Shown here piece after piece: positions 27,801-40,861 of a stretch of DNA of 64,000 bases. The notes beneath the pieces were generated by a model. It was given only the letters and a program-made list of their open reading frames with translations, ran no database searches and was not told where the DNA came from. Source of the DNA: Dirofilaria immitis (Eukaryota > Nematoda > Chromadorea > Rhabditida > Onchocercidae); the NCBI GenBank assembly GCA_024305405.1, contig JAKNDB010000068.1, forward strand, positions 4,092,501 to 4,156,500, written 5' to 3'. The translations under genes were made by a program, and so were the position numbers. Positions within the stretch are counted from its first letter, which is position 1. Each line of letters opens with the position of its first letter.

Positions 27801-29513
27801 TCAGTGCGTCTTCTTCACCAGGTATGCTGAACTTCGTGCTGGACATGGGCAGTAATGAGCATCCGGTCCTGGTATACCTGGTGCGCCGGGCTAAAAATTA
27901 TAACCACTAGTTATCAAATTATTAAATCAATAAGCGAAGTTTCTATATGTTCATATTTTGGCATTGTATAAATTAAATTTTAAATGTTACGGAGTCTTAT
28001 TTGGATTACATTTTCGTGCTGGCATCAAAAAATTTAGAAGCTGGCTGGTAATCTGGAAATTCTAATGAACCCTAAAATATATTTGAAGAAAAAGTCAGAT
28101 GTACCGGTCCAGGACGTCCATCATTGCCTTTTCTGCCATCATTTCCTGGTCGTCCTTCGGTACCTTGTTCTCCTGGTTCACCATCTGCGCCTTTTCCTCC
28201 ATTCGGTCCTGACGGACCTGGTGGTCCTCCCGGTCCAGTTGGCCCTTTTGGTCCTTCCGGCCCAACACCTCGTTTTCCATCTCTGCCTGGTGGTCCCGGC
28301 CTTCCAGGTTCACCATCTGATCCTGCCTCACCCATTTCACCAGGTGGTCCCGGTGGTCCATTTGATCCTCTTTTGCCTGCTCCTCCAGGTGGTCCACGAC
28401 GACCTGTTTCTCCATAATCTCCTTCTAGACCATCAGGTCCAGGTGGTCCGGGTCGTCCCGGTGGACATTCTATGCAACCGCCAGGAAAATGATACGTTGC
28501 TAGTAGTGACACGCCATCCGCACCATTTCTACCGTCTCTGCCAGGTGGCCCATCATTACCTCTTAGACCTTTATCACCTGGAGGTCCTGCTGGACCTGGT
28601 GGACACAGTTCTGGTGCTTGGCACTCTATAACAAATTTTATCAATTAATTTGATTGACATATTCTTGTATAAGGTTTTGGTCTCGAAATAATTTCTCAAA
28701 TTTCGAAACATATCATGAATGATAAAAATTAAAAACTAACGACAATGTGCTGGTGGAACAAACACTTGTCGTTTCTGTCGATTGATCAACGAACTGAATG
28801 TCTCCGGACGATGACCACCCGAGCCAGAATTCAGTGTTACTATTCTTTCCCAAGTATCGTCTGCAACTATCTAAAAAAATAAACAAATGAATAATCGTAT
28901 TTAAAGACGTATTTAAATACAATTAGTATCCCCTAATTAATTTATATATATATGATGAATCTATGATATATCACTACTCTTTCTATAATACATCTCTGAT
29001 ATATCACTTCTATTATGCTAAAGCTTATTTCTTATCATAAATGATCAACTAAACTAACCTGTAAATATAGTCATTTCATAATTTCTCTGAACAAAAAAAT
29101 ATTATGAAAAAATCTTTTAATTTATATATGATAATATTCTCTTGGTTATAGCTGTATAAATTTACTTACGCAACCTAATACTGTATTCTTCAAATTTGAT
29201 TTGGAAAAATTTGTCGACATTTATGTTTATTTGCAAAAGAGTTTAAGTTTTCATTTATTTACGAAAAATTATTTATCACGAAGATTATAAATTGTCACTC
29301 TTTTAGAATTTTCTTTTTATCAGTTTTAATTTTAACTCTTTCTGTTTTTAATTTTTATAATAATTTACTAACTCTAAAGACACTCATTTCATCCATAACA
29401 TTATAGTGCAAGCTGCTTATTTCATTGAATATTACACAAATGGCGATCAATGATATGACAATGATACAGGCGCAACTTGCCGTTGCAACACCAATCATTG
29501 TTTGTGTGCTCAT
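27801..29513 (-). CDS. Cuticle collagen, complete, 4 exons, 293 residues
   Basis: This is a structural collagen secreted by the epidermis to form the exoskeleton. Exons: 29513-29373, 28870-28741, 28625-28105, 27890-27801. All phases match and there is no frameshift. The N-terminus is a Col_cuticle_N leader: short cytosolic start, hydrophobic anchor ([20 protein letters not shown]) and [10 protein letters not shown]. Next comes a short non-helical region ending in the dibasic processing site NRQKRQ, then Cys-flanked Gly-X-Y blocks. One block is interrupted by [20 protein letters not shown]. The protein ends [14 protein letters not shown] and a 10-residue tail. Cysteine spacing (HCx[22 protein letters not shown]) follows nematode cuticle collagens. 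A TTTACAG acceptor 7 bases upstream of the ATG suggests trans-splicing onto a very short leader. The GC content of the repeat part stands out from its surroundings. I cannot assign a particular col gene. Confidence 0.96.
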
Positions 29514-32500
29514 TCTGTCCCTGTAAATTAATATTGATGATTATCAAGTTTTAGATTTTACAAAATATCAAATCAAGTAAAAGGCAATCTTCAGTTACAA
29601 TTATATTTCATCCATAGTGCTAAAAATTTCAATCAAAAAAAAAAAAGAAAAATCACAAAATTATTCATCTCATTATTTGTTATTTCAATTTTAATAAAAT
29701 TCTAATCTATAAAACTAAAAATTTTCATTATAAAACACAACAAACATACACACACAATATTCGTTATATCAAAAGGAATAATAAATCGCTACTAATATCA
29801 GGATAGTTCAATATTTTGTCAAAATCTACTCAAATTAGATAGGTAAAATCAATTTATTATGAACCATGAGGAAAATAAAAAGTTTTCTCAATGATTATTT
29901 AGTATATAAAGTTTTCGAAAATGCTAGAAAATAATTATAAGTTTTTTTATTTATTTAAATTAGAAATACATCTTCCGCATGAATGATAATAAGATTTTGA
30001 TAAAATATTATACCATCCTGATATTAGTAGCGATTATATTCAGAAAATTTTTGAATACTAAAAAAATATATCATATGTTTGCTTATTTTTTAAAGTTAAC
30101 TATAATTTCAAAAATATCTTAATCTTTAACTATAATAAATCTTTTGTTCAAATTAAATCTACGCTAATATTAGGACAAAAACAAGATGAATGATAGGGTT
30201 TTTATTGAGAATAATATGGTATAAGAAATATATCGTATTATTTTCATGCAGTACAACACAATATACATTTTGTTACAGCACTACTATCGATATGGTGCAA
30301 GAAAGCTGTACGAAATGGAAAATAAAAGCATATGAAATATTTTCAGCATCTTTATATGGCAGGTATTTCTCTGATGGAAAAATGTTTATAGCGAAAAAAA
30401 ACATGAGAAGGTAGTTTTGTTTCTAGTTGTTCCACCCATATGTTGACTTGAAATTGCTAGAAGGATTGATAGGACAAAAGATGGTGTCATCAATATTTTA
30501 AGGGTTTCCGTTCAATTCAGGATAATATTACATTCAGATGCTTTAAAAGAGACGAAAGACGAAGAAGGCGAAAAATTTGGAATTATTCAATGCAGTGAAA
30601 GATTGCTGCCATAAATATTTCAATCATTTTTCCAATCTTTTCAAAAAGCATATTGTTTTTATTTGTCAAATTACTACTAATATAAGTATTCCTGAAGAAA
30701 TGAAAATTTGCTCTCTCATAAACTGGTTTCCAATTTTAGAAAATTGTTCTACCTAACAGGTAAGAAAAATGGGAAAAGAAGAATGTTCCTGCAAAAAATA
30801 AATGTAAAAAAAATTGTGCGATATAGTGAGACGAAAAGAATTGATAATTCATTTCATTTTCTTTTCAGTTTTTTTTGAAATTAATTTGTTTGTTCGAAGG
30901 AATTAAACTATCATAGATACATTTATAAATTTGGCGAAGCGATACTATTTTCTCTTAACAATTCCTTAAATTTTATCTTTTCACTTTTTTCATTTTATGC
31001 TTCAAACTTTCGATAAAATTTACGTTCTTTTTGCCATTTTGAATTTTTTTTTTTTGGAAAAAAGTAATATGAATAAAATTTGAATTATTGAATAGTGCAA
31101 TTTTGATCTTTTTGAAAACTTCTTCCCTCTTTACCTCTTAAAATATTTTTTCACTTTTTTTGAATAATGTCAACAACATAAAAATAACATTGCAAAAATA
31201 GAAATTCATTTCGATTTCAAAAGGACGATATTTTTGAGGGACAAAATGAGAAAAATTCGTTTGAACATTTGCTCAAATTTTTAAATGAAAACATTGTTAA
31301 ACGATTTTTCATTTTCATAAAATTTATTGAGGAATTTTCATTGTAACTTTCATTTCTTTTACAACAAGATAAAAGAAACGAAAATGATAAAGGAAAATGA
31401 ATGAAAATGATATAAACTGCAAGATGATAATAATATTCCATTATTATTACGACTGTTGATCATATATTTTATCATATATTTTAACCATATATATATTTAT
31501 CATAGAAATACTTGTTTTATCATAAGGATAAATATATATGTACCTTGTATTTCTTTTAAATTTTTGGTGACATCAAGGACAGGAAAAACAATGATGATAG
31601 GAATTGATCGCTGAATGATGATAAATGAACAAATGGAAATGCATGACCAGTGATTTCTCTGATTGAAATTTAAAGATGCAGTTAAAATGCCTGAAAGATC
31701 TATTAAATTATAACAACTTTTAGCTATAAGGAAATTCTTATCACTTAAAAAAATTGTATTTAATATTGAGCATTCTCATACAAACGATATCGAATAAAAA
31801 AATTGTCCGATAAAAATTATTCTGAAATGTACGATTTTTATTTATCACAGAATCCTAAATTCTAAAAAAGACAACGAATCTGATCAGATTTGGTGAATTA
31901 CTGGAAAATTTGGTAATTAAAATTTGAATTGAATATAAATTTTCAAATTAGCATCAAATGTTTCTGAATTATTGGAAACAATCAAAATGCAACTATTCGA
32001 TTCTGACTGATTTATAAAATAAATGTTTCTAAAATTTCGCCCTTTTTGAAAAATGTGAATTAAAATTTATCAATTATAATGGCTATAGATGAAAATAATG
32101 TTGAATAAATTTGAAGGGCGAATTTATCGATTCAAAGAATACTGTGAATTATTTCAATCTATGAAAATGGTATTCAGATTTTTCAAAATATTAAGTTCTT
32201 AATTTATATGAAAATTTTAAACTTTTTAATTAGTCTTGCTGTACATTAGTTTTTTTTTGAATTTGTGCAGAAAAATTTTAAATTGCCAACGACAACAAAA
32301 ACATTGATTTTTCCCAAAAATTTTAAAATTTAAACAGTTGAAAATGTCAGCAAAACATACTTTCTCAAATGATAATAAGATTTGATAATATATGATATCA
32401 AATGATGAATAATACAAAATTTGAATATGTATATTTGAAATATGTAATAATAATCATTGATAAGAAGAGGATTTATTGTTTCTCGACTTTAATTTCTTTC

Positions 32501-33830
32501 AATCATCTTAGATGTTTTGACAGGCAAAATCAGATCATCAAGTTATAAACATTATCAAATAAAATAACATTAACATGTTGCAAAAACACGTGCAACCTAA
32601 ATTCTGCTTAAATAATAATAAATAATAATTAGAATTCTGATAATGATGATAAATTCAAATCTTCTGAAATTTGTAAAATATCATAATAAATATTTATTTC
32701 AAAATCCAATCACAATTAGTTTAATATTAGCGTTATTCCATTTACCAATCTTCACAATTCCATCTTTTTCAACTTGAAAGAATTTATTCTAAGAAAAATG
32801 ATTGAAATAAAATTAAAAACGAGAAATAGTTTTAGCTTATCTTCAATCATTTTATCAGATATATTTCAAATTTTAATTTTAAGTTAATTTTTCGAAAACA
32901 TTCACTTTATGCAATCACAACTAAACAAAAATAAAGAAAGTAATATAAAAATATTACTAATAACAAGCGATTATTAGTTGAATTAATAATATAAGCCAAG
33001 ATCAACCAAGGATCAAAAGCAAACACTCTGACTCAATTATTTATTAAATGTAATAAAATCTGAAATTGAATCAAAAAAGTTTTAGACAATTTTTTTTTGA
33101 TGAATTATTAAGTTATATGCAAAGTACCATCACTTTTAAAATTTATTTGCATAATATATCATGCTCGAATTTGAATCTATTTTTACGTTATACGTAAAAG
33201 TGAAATCACGATTATTTTCTAATCTATCTGTCTATAAGTTTAAATACAATCATAGTATTATCATTAATTGACAAATAATCAAAAATTATAAATTTCAATG
33301 GAAATAATTTCTAGAACAAAATAATACATGGTACTATGAATAAATTTACTTAATATTCTAATTGATGCTATGAAAATTATATAATTTCTTAATGATTGCT
33401 CGAAATTTTCTCTATACTATCATCATCCCTAAAAATATCTCGAATATAGGTTAATTTATTGCTTCTATTAGCAAATTATCCTAAATTACGATATCATTAT
33501 TTCTTTAATACAATTTCGATCGGTTACTTCTTCTAAATTGTACAAATCTGTATATTAATTGCATATTTGAATATGGCTGATATCATAAAAAGTTAAGTTA
33601 TTTGATGGATAAAAATCTTAAATCACAATCACCATTCTACTATGAAAATGATAATTTATTAATCTTTTAAAAATTGGTGAGAATAACTTCTAATTCAATG
33701 ATAAATTTGAAATTTTGAAACATAGAAAAAATTAATTTGAAAAAATTTCTAATTTAGCTTGAAAGTACTTTAAAGTTAAGTAAATTTCTAAAAATTCAAA
33801 AACACCAAGCGCTTGATAAATTTAAATGTT
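29514..33830. other. Spacer upstream of collagen
   Basis: AT-rich with no confident gene. Two plus-strand open stretches are visible: 30190-30414, and about 30441-30615, which includes RTKDGVINILRVSVQF and ETKDEEGEKFG. Neither has a clear start or splice partner and I do not recognise them. Collagen promoter elements should lie right of 29520 but none was identified. Confidence 0.45.
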
Positions 33831-34356
33831 CTATTTGTGAATTTGAATAACATTCATCATCGTCTCAGAACGGAACCAATAAGGACTATTGGCACGTGAA
33901 ACATAACTGGCGGATCGAAGCTCGTATTGACGTATCAATTGACGTCGTGTCGAAAATTTTTTGTTGCTTCTAGAAAATGAAAATTCAAAGAGAAAATAAA
34001 ATCCAAAAATTGATCCAAGTATTATGCATTTTTATTATGGTAAAGAATCAAAAATAGAAATATTTTGATGAAAGATTTTTTGAATTGAACAAAAATCAAT
34101 TTTTGAATTTGATTGATTTCAATTTAAATTTTTATCAATTCTCTTTATATTCATCACCGTTTTAGCAGTCGTTTTTTCTTCTTTGGTTTATTACTGATAG
34201 AATGTTCATTAGTTTTCTAGAAATATTTAAATTAATATATCAATATTTATGCATTATTACTTATTCATTTGTAATCCCATGTGGTATTCCGTCTGTCTGA
34301 TTAACTTTTTAAAATTAATTATTATTTTATACATCGAATATCAGTATATTCTTATA

Positions 34357-34411
<55 letters not shown>

Positions 34412-35407
34412 TGATGAGCGGCGGTTTTTTTGAATTGTACGAAAAATTTTTAAATTTAATGGATTTTTCAAAAAAAATCAGTAATTGAAGCTTAAATGGG
34501 TGTTGATTCTTTGATATGAAAAAATATATTGAAAACTAAAATTTCATTTATAATAATTAATTCTTTTCTTTTTATCACATTCCAAAATTTTTTTAACATC
34601 GATATTTTGTTGAAATCAAAAATTTGTTAATCAATCCATTCCAAATTTTTAAAATTCAAATTTCTCGAAGCAAAATTTAACATAAAGCAAACTAACAGCG
34701 GAAGTGCTGAAGAAATATAAATTCAGAAAACTATCAGCAAATTTTCTACACACTGGACAAATCTTTGTATTCTTACTGATCTAAAATGTTTTTCTCAATA
34801 AGCTTATTAATTTGAAATAAAAATTCGTTGCCAATTTCAGTTTAAATAGCTATACTACAGATTAATCATCTATTTAAAAACCCTAACTCTTTGACATTCT
34901 TGAATCCAAATAAAAAATAATTCAGTTAGCTATAAATCAAAACATGCTTAATAAAAGTTATGTATATCATTAAGACGAATAAACAAAAACATTAATTAAT
35001 CAAAATTTCTATAAGAAAAGATGATAGCTGCTATAAATTAAGTCTTTAAAAATTCCGAAATAATTAATGGCTAGTTTTATCTGAATCTCTGGTTTTTACT
35101 GGGCTTATTTTGAAGCTATCTATTTAATTAATAAATATTTATTTGGCCCAACCAACATGATTTTTGACTTACATGGAAAAGTTTTATGACAGTGTCATAT
35201 TCAGTACTATAATAGAGTAATATAGTTGGTCAGTTTAGAATTTCCAATTGCGATAATTTTAGCAATTAATTGAGGTATAATTACGGATAATATACGAACC
35301 GCTAACCACGAAGCGATACAATCTCGATGGAATACATGGCCACATTTTAGTGCCGCGAAAGTAAGTATTTCATCATCAGCTTCCAAACAAATTGGACAAT
35401 TCAACAT
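33831..35407 (-). CDS. Small RING-finger protein (TRAIP-like RING), with possible basic 3' exons
   Basis: Probably a zinc-binding ubiquitin E3 ligase. Exon 1 (35407-35300) starts MLNCPICLEADDEI and gives KCGHVFHRDCIASWLA. It ends at a GTTCGT donor. Exon 2 (34780 to about 34733) joins in phase as ISKNTKICPVCRK. Together they supply C-x2-C, C-x-H-x2-H-x2-C and C-x2-C, a complete RING-H2 set most like TRAIP. Directly after CPVCRK the frame meets TGA. A one-base change in the A4/T4 run there would open FADSFLNLYFF up to a GTTAGT donor. Two further exons on the same strand fit each other in phase: 34193-34158 (NKPKKKKRLLK) and 33969-33831 (SNKKFSTRRQLIRQYELRSA, ending QIHK and stop). They may be the 3' end of this gene or a separate fragment. 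The RING itself is solid; the gene model is not. Confidence 0.55.
34358..34411. repeat. (TTA)n microsatellite
   Basis: A pure TTA/ATT tract of about 18 units in the intron region of the RING gene. Short poly-Tyr reading frames here are artefacts. Confidence 0.95.
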
Positions 35408-35459
35408 TATCTTCAAAAAAAAAAAAAAAACACGTAGTGAATATATAAATGATCAATTG

Positions 35460-35800
35460 AAATAATGCAATATTGAAATCGATATGATTCGATGTCAATT
35501 AGTTAAGTATCATTACGCTATGATTCGACGTAAATTAGCTAATGATATTATTACGTAAGTCATAATTGATAATATCTTTTTACGTAATTAAAATGTCTAA
35601 AAGAGACAAGAAAAGAAAATATTTTCAGGCTAAAAGCAGTTCATTAAAGAAGAAACAAATATCTGATGAAATCACAACTCAACAGTGACCTGATAATGAA
35701 GAATCAAGAAAGGCAACAGATTTATTAACCGTGATATTATTACGTAATTTACAATCGATATTGTCTAATCGTATCATTTAAAAGTCTAAAAATTGATCGA
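35460..35800. repeat. Cluster of short diverged direct repeats
   Basis: ATGATTCGATGTCAATTAGT and ATGATTCGACGTAAATTAGC lie in tandem (about 35480-35540). GATATTATTACGTAA followed by a CATAAT-TGATA or ACAAT-CGATA continuation occurs at about 35545 and again at about 35732. The 31-codon ORF at 35593-35688 sits between the two copies. Confidence 0.5.
35593..35688 (+). CDS. Possible short ORF, 31 codons, Lys/Ser rich
   Basis: It starts MSKRDKKRKYFQAKSSSLKK and ends at TGA after a DEITTQQ tail. Beyond that single stop the same frame stays open for about 30 codons (PDNEESRKATDLLTVILL). The composition looks coding, but there is no homologue I know and no splice partner. It could be a decayed gene with one nonsense codon, or chance. 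Confidence 0.2.
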   Translation: MSKRDKKRKYFQAKSSSLKKKQISDEITTQQ

Positions 35801-36302
35801 AAAAGAATAATTTTTTAATCAAGCCTGATACAATCATAGTTAAATAATGGTCGAAAAATAAAAGATCAAAAAGGAGAGAGATCAGATAGAATAGAAATAG
35901 GACTGATTATATGTAGATAAGCGGATATCATGACCAGATATTATTCATTAATTTAGCAGATAACTTTATAACAAATAAATTTCAACAAGTGCGATCGATA
36001 GTTTTATAAATAGATTACTGATTGGATGAAGTGAAAAGATCACGGATGCTTAAAATATGAAAAACAAGAAATAATAATCATACCGCTCTGATCAAATTCA
36101 GTCGTATTATAATGATGGCTAAATTTTTTTAGCAAAATTTTATATCATTTTTAGAATTAATGAAGATTTCTCGTATTCTCGGTTTATGCAAAATTGTCGA
36201 GAACAATGTTAGTAATCGATAATGCTTTGAAATAAATAATCGATTGGATAATTAGTTTTCATATTTTTCATTGTAAAAGTCGAGAAAAATTATTAAATTA
36301 AA

Positions 36303-36463
36303 ATGGACAGCAAGAAGCGGTGAGTATTCGAGAACATTTGATCTTAAAATTTCATTATATTTTAATCAATCTTGATTCTTTTCGCATAATCTTTTATAAC
36401 ATTTTTAGCATCATTACCGTCCATTTCGATCTCTTAAAATTACAAAAAGGATATGCGATATGA
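36303..36463 (+). CDS. Possible two-exon micro-ORF
   Basis: ATGGACAGCAAGAAGCG runs straight into a perfect GTGAGT donor at 36320. An ATTTTTAG acceptor at 36408 begins an in-phase exon reading IITVHFDLLKLQKGYAI to a TGA. The result is only 23 residues. The splice signals are good but the protein is unrecognised. If one base were missing in exon 1, the second exon would instead read HHYRPFRSLKITKRICDMIE. Confidence 0.2.
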
Positions 36464-38440
36464 TTGAAATAGATCAATGAATTCTCGACATATATTATCA
36501 TACAGAAATAGTAATAGTTTATTAATAAAAATAAGAAAATTGGATCATATAATGAATGAAGGGAAAAAATTAATCAATTATTTATTCCATAAAATATTAT
36601 CTTCGTATAATTATACCTTATAAATATTATCTTTATCTAATTATTATTAATTCTTTTTTCTCGAAAACTAGTTTTAACCAAACTATTTTGATTTTTACAC
36701 AGAGTATCGAATAAATAAATAGAATTTTTCGAGAATAATCTCTTGTTAGCCAAATTAAAAGTAAAACAATTTCATTTCCAAATATCTATCATCCTTAATA
36801 AAGTCAGTATTGAAAATTCTTGGTGAATACAAAATACATCCTATATCGATAACTCCTCCGATTCATCAGAGACAATGATGTCTGGAGGAAAATACTGATA
36901 AAGATTTGGCAAAACCATAAATAACAATCATTTCAGCTTAACTTTTATACTTCTTCAATTAATTGATTTATTTTAGACTAATTTAAATTATTCCATTAAA
37001 ATTTGAATTTTCGGATAAACATAGATCATTTCATTTAAGTGTTATTATCGAAATGTTATTAATATCATAATTTATATCATTCGGTGTCACTCAAATTAAA
37101 AGAATCCGTAGCGTAATTCCAAATAACAACAACCGTATCATTTTATTCAGAAGGCACGCAAAAAATAATAATATAAATTTAAATAAATTGATGAACTGTG
37201 CAAGAAAAAATCGAAGCAATTCAGCATACTCCTTCATCATTCCTTTTTTTTAAAGAATTATTCAAAAGTTCTAATTTCGTAGAAAGAAATGAAGTAGCAT
37301 TCCAAAGCGATTATTTGATTTTATCTTCAAGTGTGATAACCATATGATTTGAAATTCAACATCCAATTGAAATTATGAAATTATGATCTCAAAAGAAAAC
37401 AGTCAATCAACAAACTCTTACTTTTCCTAAATTATAATGTTTTGCTTTATTTTTGCTTCAGAAATCGAAAAAATTGTCTAAAAGTGAATTGACAGCAAAT
37501 ATAAAGTATGAAAATAAAAAAGAAACGATCGCATAATGATCAAATGGCAAGTAATCAATAATAATAATCATAATAATACAATTTACCAATAAACACTTAT
37601 TATCAATTATCAAAAATTATCATAATTAAACATATTAACATAAAAAGGATTATGCGTACTTTTTAATCTGAAATGCGAGCAGTTTGCAAAAAAAGAAAAT
37701 AACAAATCCAGAGAAAATGGATATATATTTATAAGAAATTAAATTCATTTAAAATAGGAGCAAAAAAGTTAAAATTAAATGAAAGTAAGATCTGAGCAAA
37801 TATAAACTTTCAAATAAAAAATAATAATATAAATTGACAGTGATTATTATGAGAAATTGCAACAGTGCACTGGCTGACAAATAGTATATTCTAATTTTTT
37901 AATTGCATTAATTAAGTAATATAAACATTTGATAATTATTAGTGATTTAAAAATTCAAGCATCATTATCAGGATTAATGATGCAAGTTAACATCACTAGA
38001 CTAAATAAATTTCAAAAAACTTAAATATATAGAAAAATAAATGTATGACATAAATCGCCTTATCTAATTATATTTTAATTATGTTAAAATCTTCAGAATT
38101 TATTTAAACTAACAAGAAAAATGATCAAATCAAATGATACATGCAATTTAAGAAATCATTTGTGTTATTAACAGACCATAATAGTTTAATTCATACGATG
38201 TTGGGAACAGAAATTTCGATAAAAATGAAGATAATAATAAAATTATTTATTGAGGGAAGAAAGCAAAAATAAAAAAAAAAAGAAAAACATCGGTTCTATG
38301 TATAGGAATGCAATAACATTTCGAGAAAAATACAAAAAAGGTTGAAACAAGTGGGTATCAGAGGGAATAGGAAGAAGTACTGTAAGTATCACTGAGCACC
38401 GTAAGCTAAAAATACCTTTTGCGCTATAAATTGTAAATAA
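36464..38440. other. Spacer with no gene seen
   Basis: AT-rich sequence without convincing exons, RNA genes or strong repeats. A minus-strand AATAAA near 38255 may be the poly(A) signal of the gene to its right. Confidence 0.45.
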
Positions 38441-38449
38441 ATATTTTTT

Positions 38450-40126
38450 TAAAAAAAAAAATATTTTAGACTAATAACAACGACTATTTTGGCTTCTTCT
38501 TTATCTTCATTTTTATTACTGTCTTGTTCGGAAAGTGAATCCATGTATGAAGCCTTATCGTCTTCCCGTTGTATATTCCTAAAATTAATATAAATTTATG
38601 GATTTCAAATAATTTCGTAATTTCTATCTAAAATGAAATATAATAACCGAGTACATTTACGCCAGGATATATTTCCGGAAGTTCTAAGATATATCGAGAA
38701 AACAGTGTTATACTGGTCAATAAAATTAATATGAATTGGATTGACAAATTTTAATCGAAATATGGGAATTACAAAATTACCAAATGAACATTCAATTTCA
38801 CAATTCCATATGTTATAATTAATCACCTAAAGAGTAAATAAATCAATCTTTTGAAAGAAATGGAAATTCAATTCGCAACCCGAGTAAACTATGTCGTAGT
38901 TTTGTTTATTTCAAGCATTTCTTCGCCCATTCCAAGCTTCTTTTTTTTTATTCAAATTCGAAACAAATTTAACAAAACCAATAAACATACTTCCTTATAT
39001 GAACGCTGGTATCGTTCTTCTACTCTTTCTCGAATTGGACCATTTTCTTCTATTCCATCTATAATCGTTTAAAATTATTTATCGAAATTTAAAAATTTAA
39101 AAACCAATATCTATAATCGTTCATACATGGATTTCATCGCAAGAAAATAAGTCTTTCAAAAAGTCGAAATAAATTCTAAAAAATTGAAAAAACTTGAGGT
39201 TTATACGAAATTTAAATTAAATAAAAACCTGTTCATGAAAGCCATGAAACACTGTCCCATGACAATAGTACAATAACCTTCTAAAGCTTATTTGTTATGA
39301 GATATTATATATTTATGCAAAACATAAGGAAACTCCTCAATTCCAAAATTAATTCCAATTTCAATTAATTTTAATTAGCAAAATATTTTGTGAAATAAGC
39401 AGATATCCAATATTTCATCACACCATAAGATTAGATATTCAAAAAAAGAAAAAAAATTTGTTATAATTATTCACTTCAAACAGTGCAGATTTAAAGCTTA
39501 AATTAAAGCAAGAAACTAAGCAAAATCAAGAAGAAATAATATGAAGAATTTTGCATTAAAATTTCGTAATATTCGAATTCTTAAAATTTCGCGATATTCA
39601 AATTTTTGGATAACGAATGATCCCAAATATATTCCAAAACAAGCAATAAAGAAAAATTTATAACTAAGAAATATCGAAAAGAAAAAAGATTTTTCTTTTT
39701 AAATTACAAGGCAAAAAAAGCAAATTTTGAATTTAATCTCCATTCCATGGAATTCTTTCGTTTAATCTAATCACAGTATATCCCTGTGTTTCCCTCACTC
39801 TCTCTCTCTCTCCCTCTCTTTTTAGATGAGGAGAACGATTTCGTACCTCGATCAACTTGTGACAACGAATTACTGTATTTTTCATTCGATCCAGTGTTTG
39901 TCCCATTGGTTCATTGACAATATCGATCAAATCATCAGGCCAATTATGGGATGACAAATTACCACCTGCTGTCCTTCCACTACCACCACCTCTCTCATTT
40001 TCTGCAAATTTATTGTGCACATTGTTTTTGTCTGTTTTTAGTGTGCGTACTTGCACACTAAAATCCTGTGATTCAACGCATTTTGATGTTATATCGTTTT
40101 TTTTCCCCGAAATCCTCGAGATCCAT
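38450..40126 (-). CDS. Unidentified multi-exon gene downstream of let-805
   Basis: Not recognised. Exon 1 (40126-39847) starts MDLEDFGE-K, continues TSKCVESQDFSVQVRTLKTD, a Gly/Ser linker, and NWPDDLIDIVNEPMGQTLDR then MKNTVIRCHKLIE. It needs a one-base correction in the G4A8 run at about 40097-40108. Exon 2 (39058-38991) reads NGPIRERVEERYQRSYKE once one A is allowed near 39053. Exon 3 (38826-38781) reads VINYNIWNCEIECSF. Exon 4 (about 38690-38650) reads LPEIYPGVNVL. A last part (38580 to about 38450) reads either NIQREDDKASYMDSLSEQDS and an acidic stretch, or GIYNGKTIRLHTWIH ending in a stop. The choice and the 3' end are unresolved. The middle looks alpha-helical. It starts 736 bases downstream of the let-805 stop on the same strand, so it could share a transcript, with a trans-splice acceptor (CTCGAATCAG) just before its ATG. 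Confidence 0.5.
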
Positions 40127-40861
40127 TTTTCTTAATTCTGATTCGAGCAGACAACTTTAACAGACAAGATAATTGATAAGAGTTTAACGTTAGCCTGCTG
40201 TTATGGCTATAAAAACATTCACCTCATAAAACGAAGTATTTAAAAAAAAAAATGAAATATCAAAATATAAAATAAAATGAAAACTAAGCTTGGCAAATTA
40301 TAAATTATATCAAATGGTCATTTATAATATTGCATTGCATAATCGTTAAATTAGCAAAACTGGCATTATGCAAATTGCAAAAACAATCTTTTTTGCTTAC
40401 AAAATGTGCAGTTGAAAAGCAAAATATTGTCAAATTATTTTTTTTGTAAAAATTATTTAAATAATTTCAAGCATAAAACAAAAACAAAAATTAGTGAAAT
40501 TAAGAAGCAAATTATTATCCAATGTTTTGCTTATGAAAAATGGAAAATACAGTACTACATATTAGCCTATAAATTCCGTCTTTTATCTAAAGCATAAAAT
40601 CTAGTAAAAAAGATTCAGACATCAAACTTATAATTATTTAGTATGGAATCTTTATCCATAAAAGAGGATTCAAGTGATAACTATAATTAATTTGTATGAA
40701 TTCTAAATTGCCATAAATATGATGACGAAACAGAATGTTTATGTGCAGGAGTTCCACGTGCTGATGAATCGAAATATAGTAAGGAGTTTCATAATTATTG
40801 AATTTTCAATATTTCGCTTACTTTTTAAAACTAATTTGCTCTTCAGGTATATTATAAAAAA

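Noticed and set aside
28065..28631. Long plus-strand ORFs over the collagen exon (Pro/Gly or Val/Leu/His rich)
   Set aside because: Antisense shadows of Gly-X-Y codons; the minus-strand frame has splice sites, leader, Cys pattern and stop of a cuticle collagen.
30190..30615. Two plus-strand open stretches upstream of collagen
   Set aside because: Mixed composition but no start, splice partner or recognisable motif; noted in the spacer entry rather than called as a gene.
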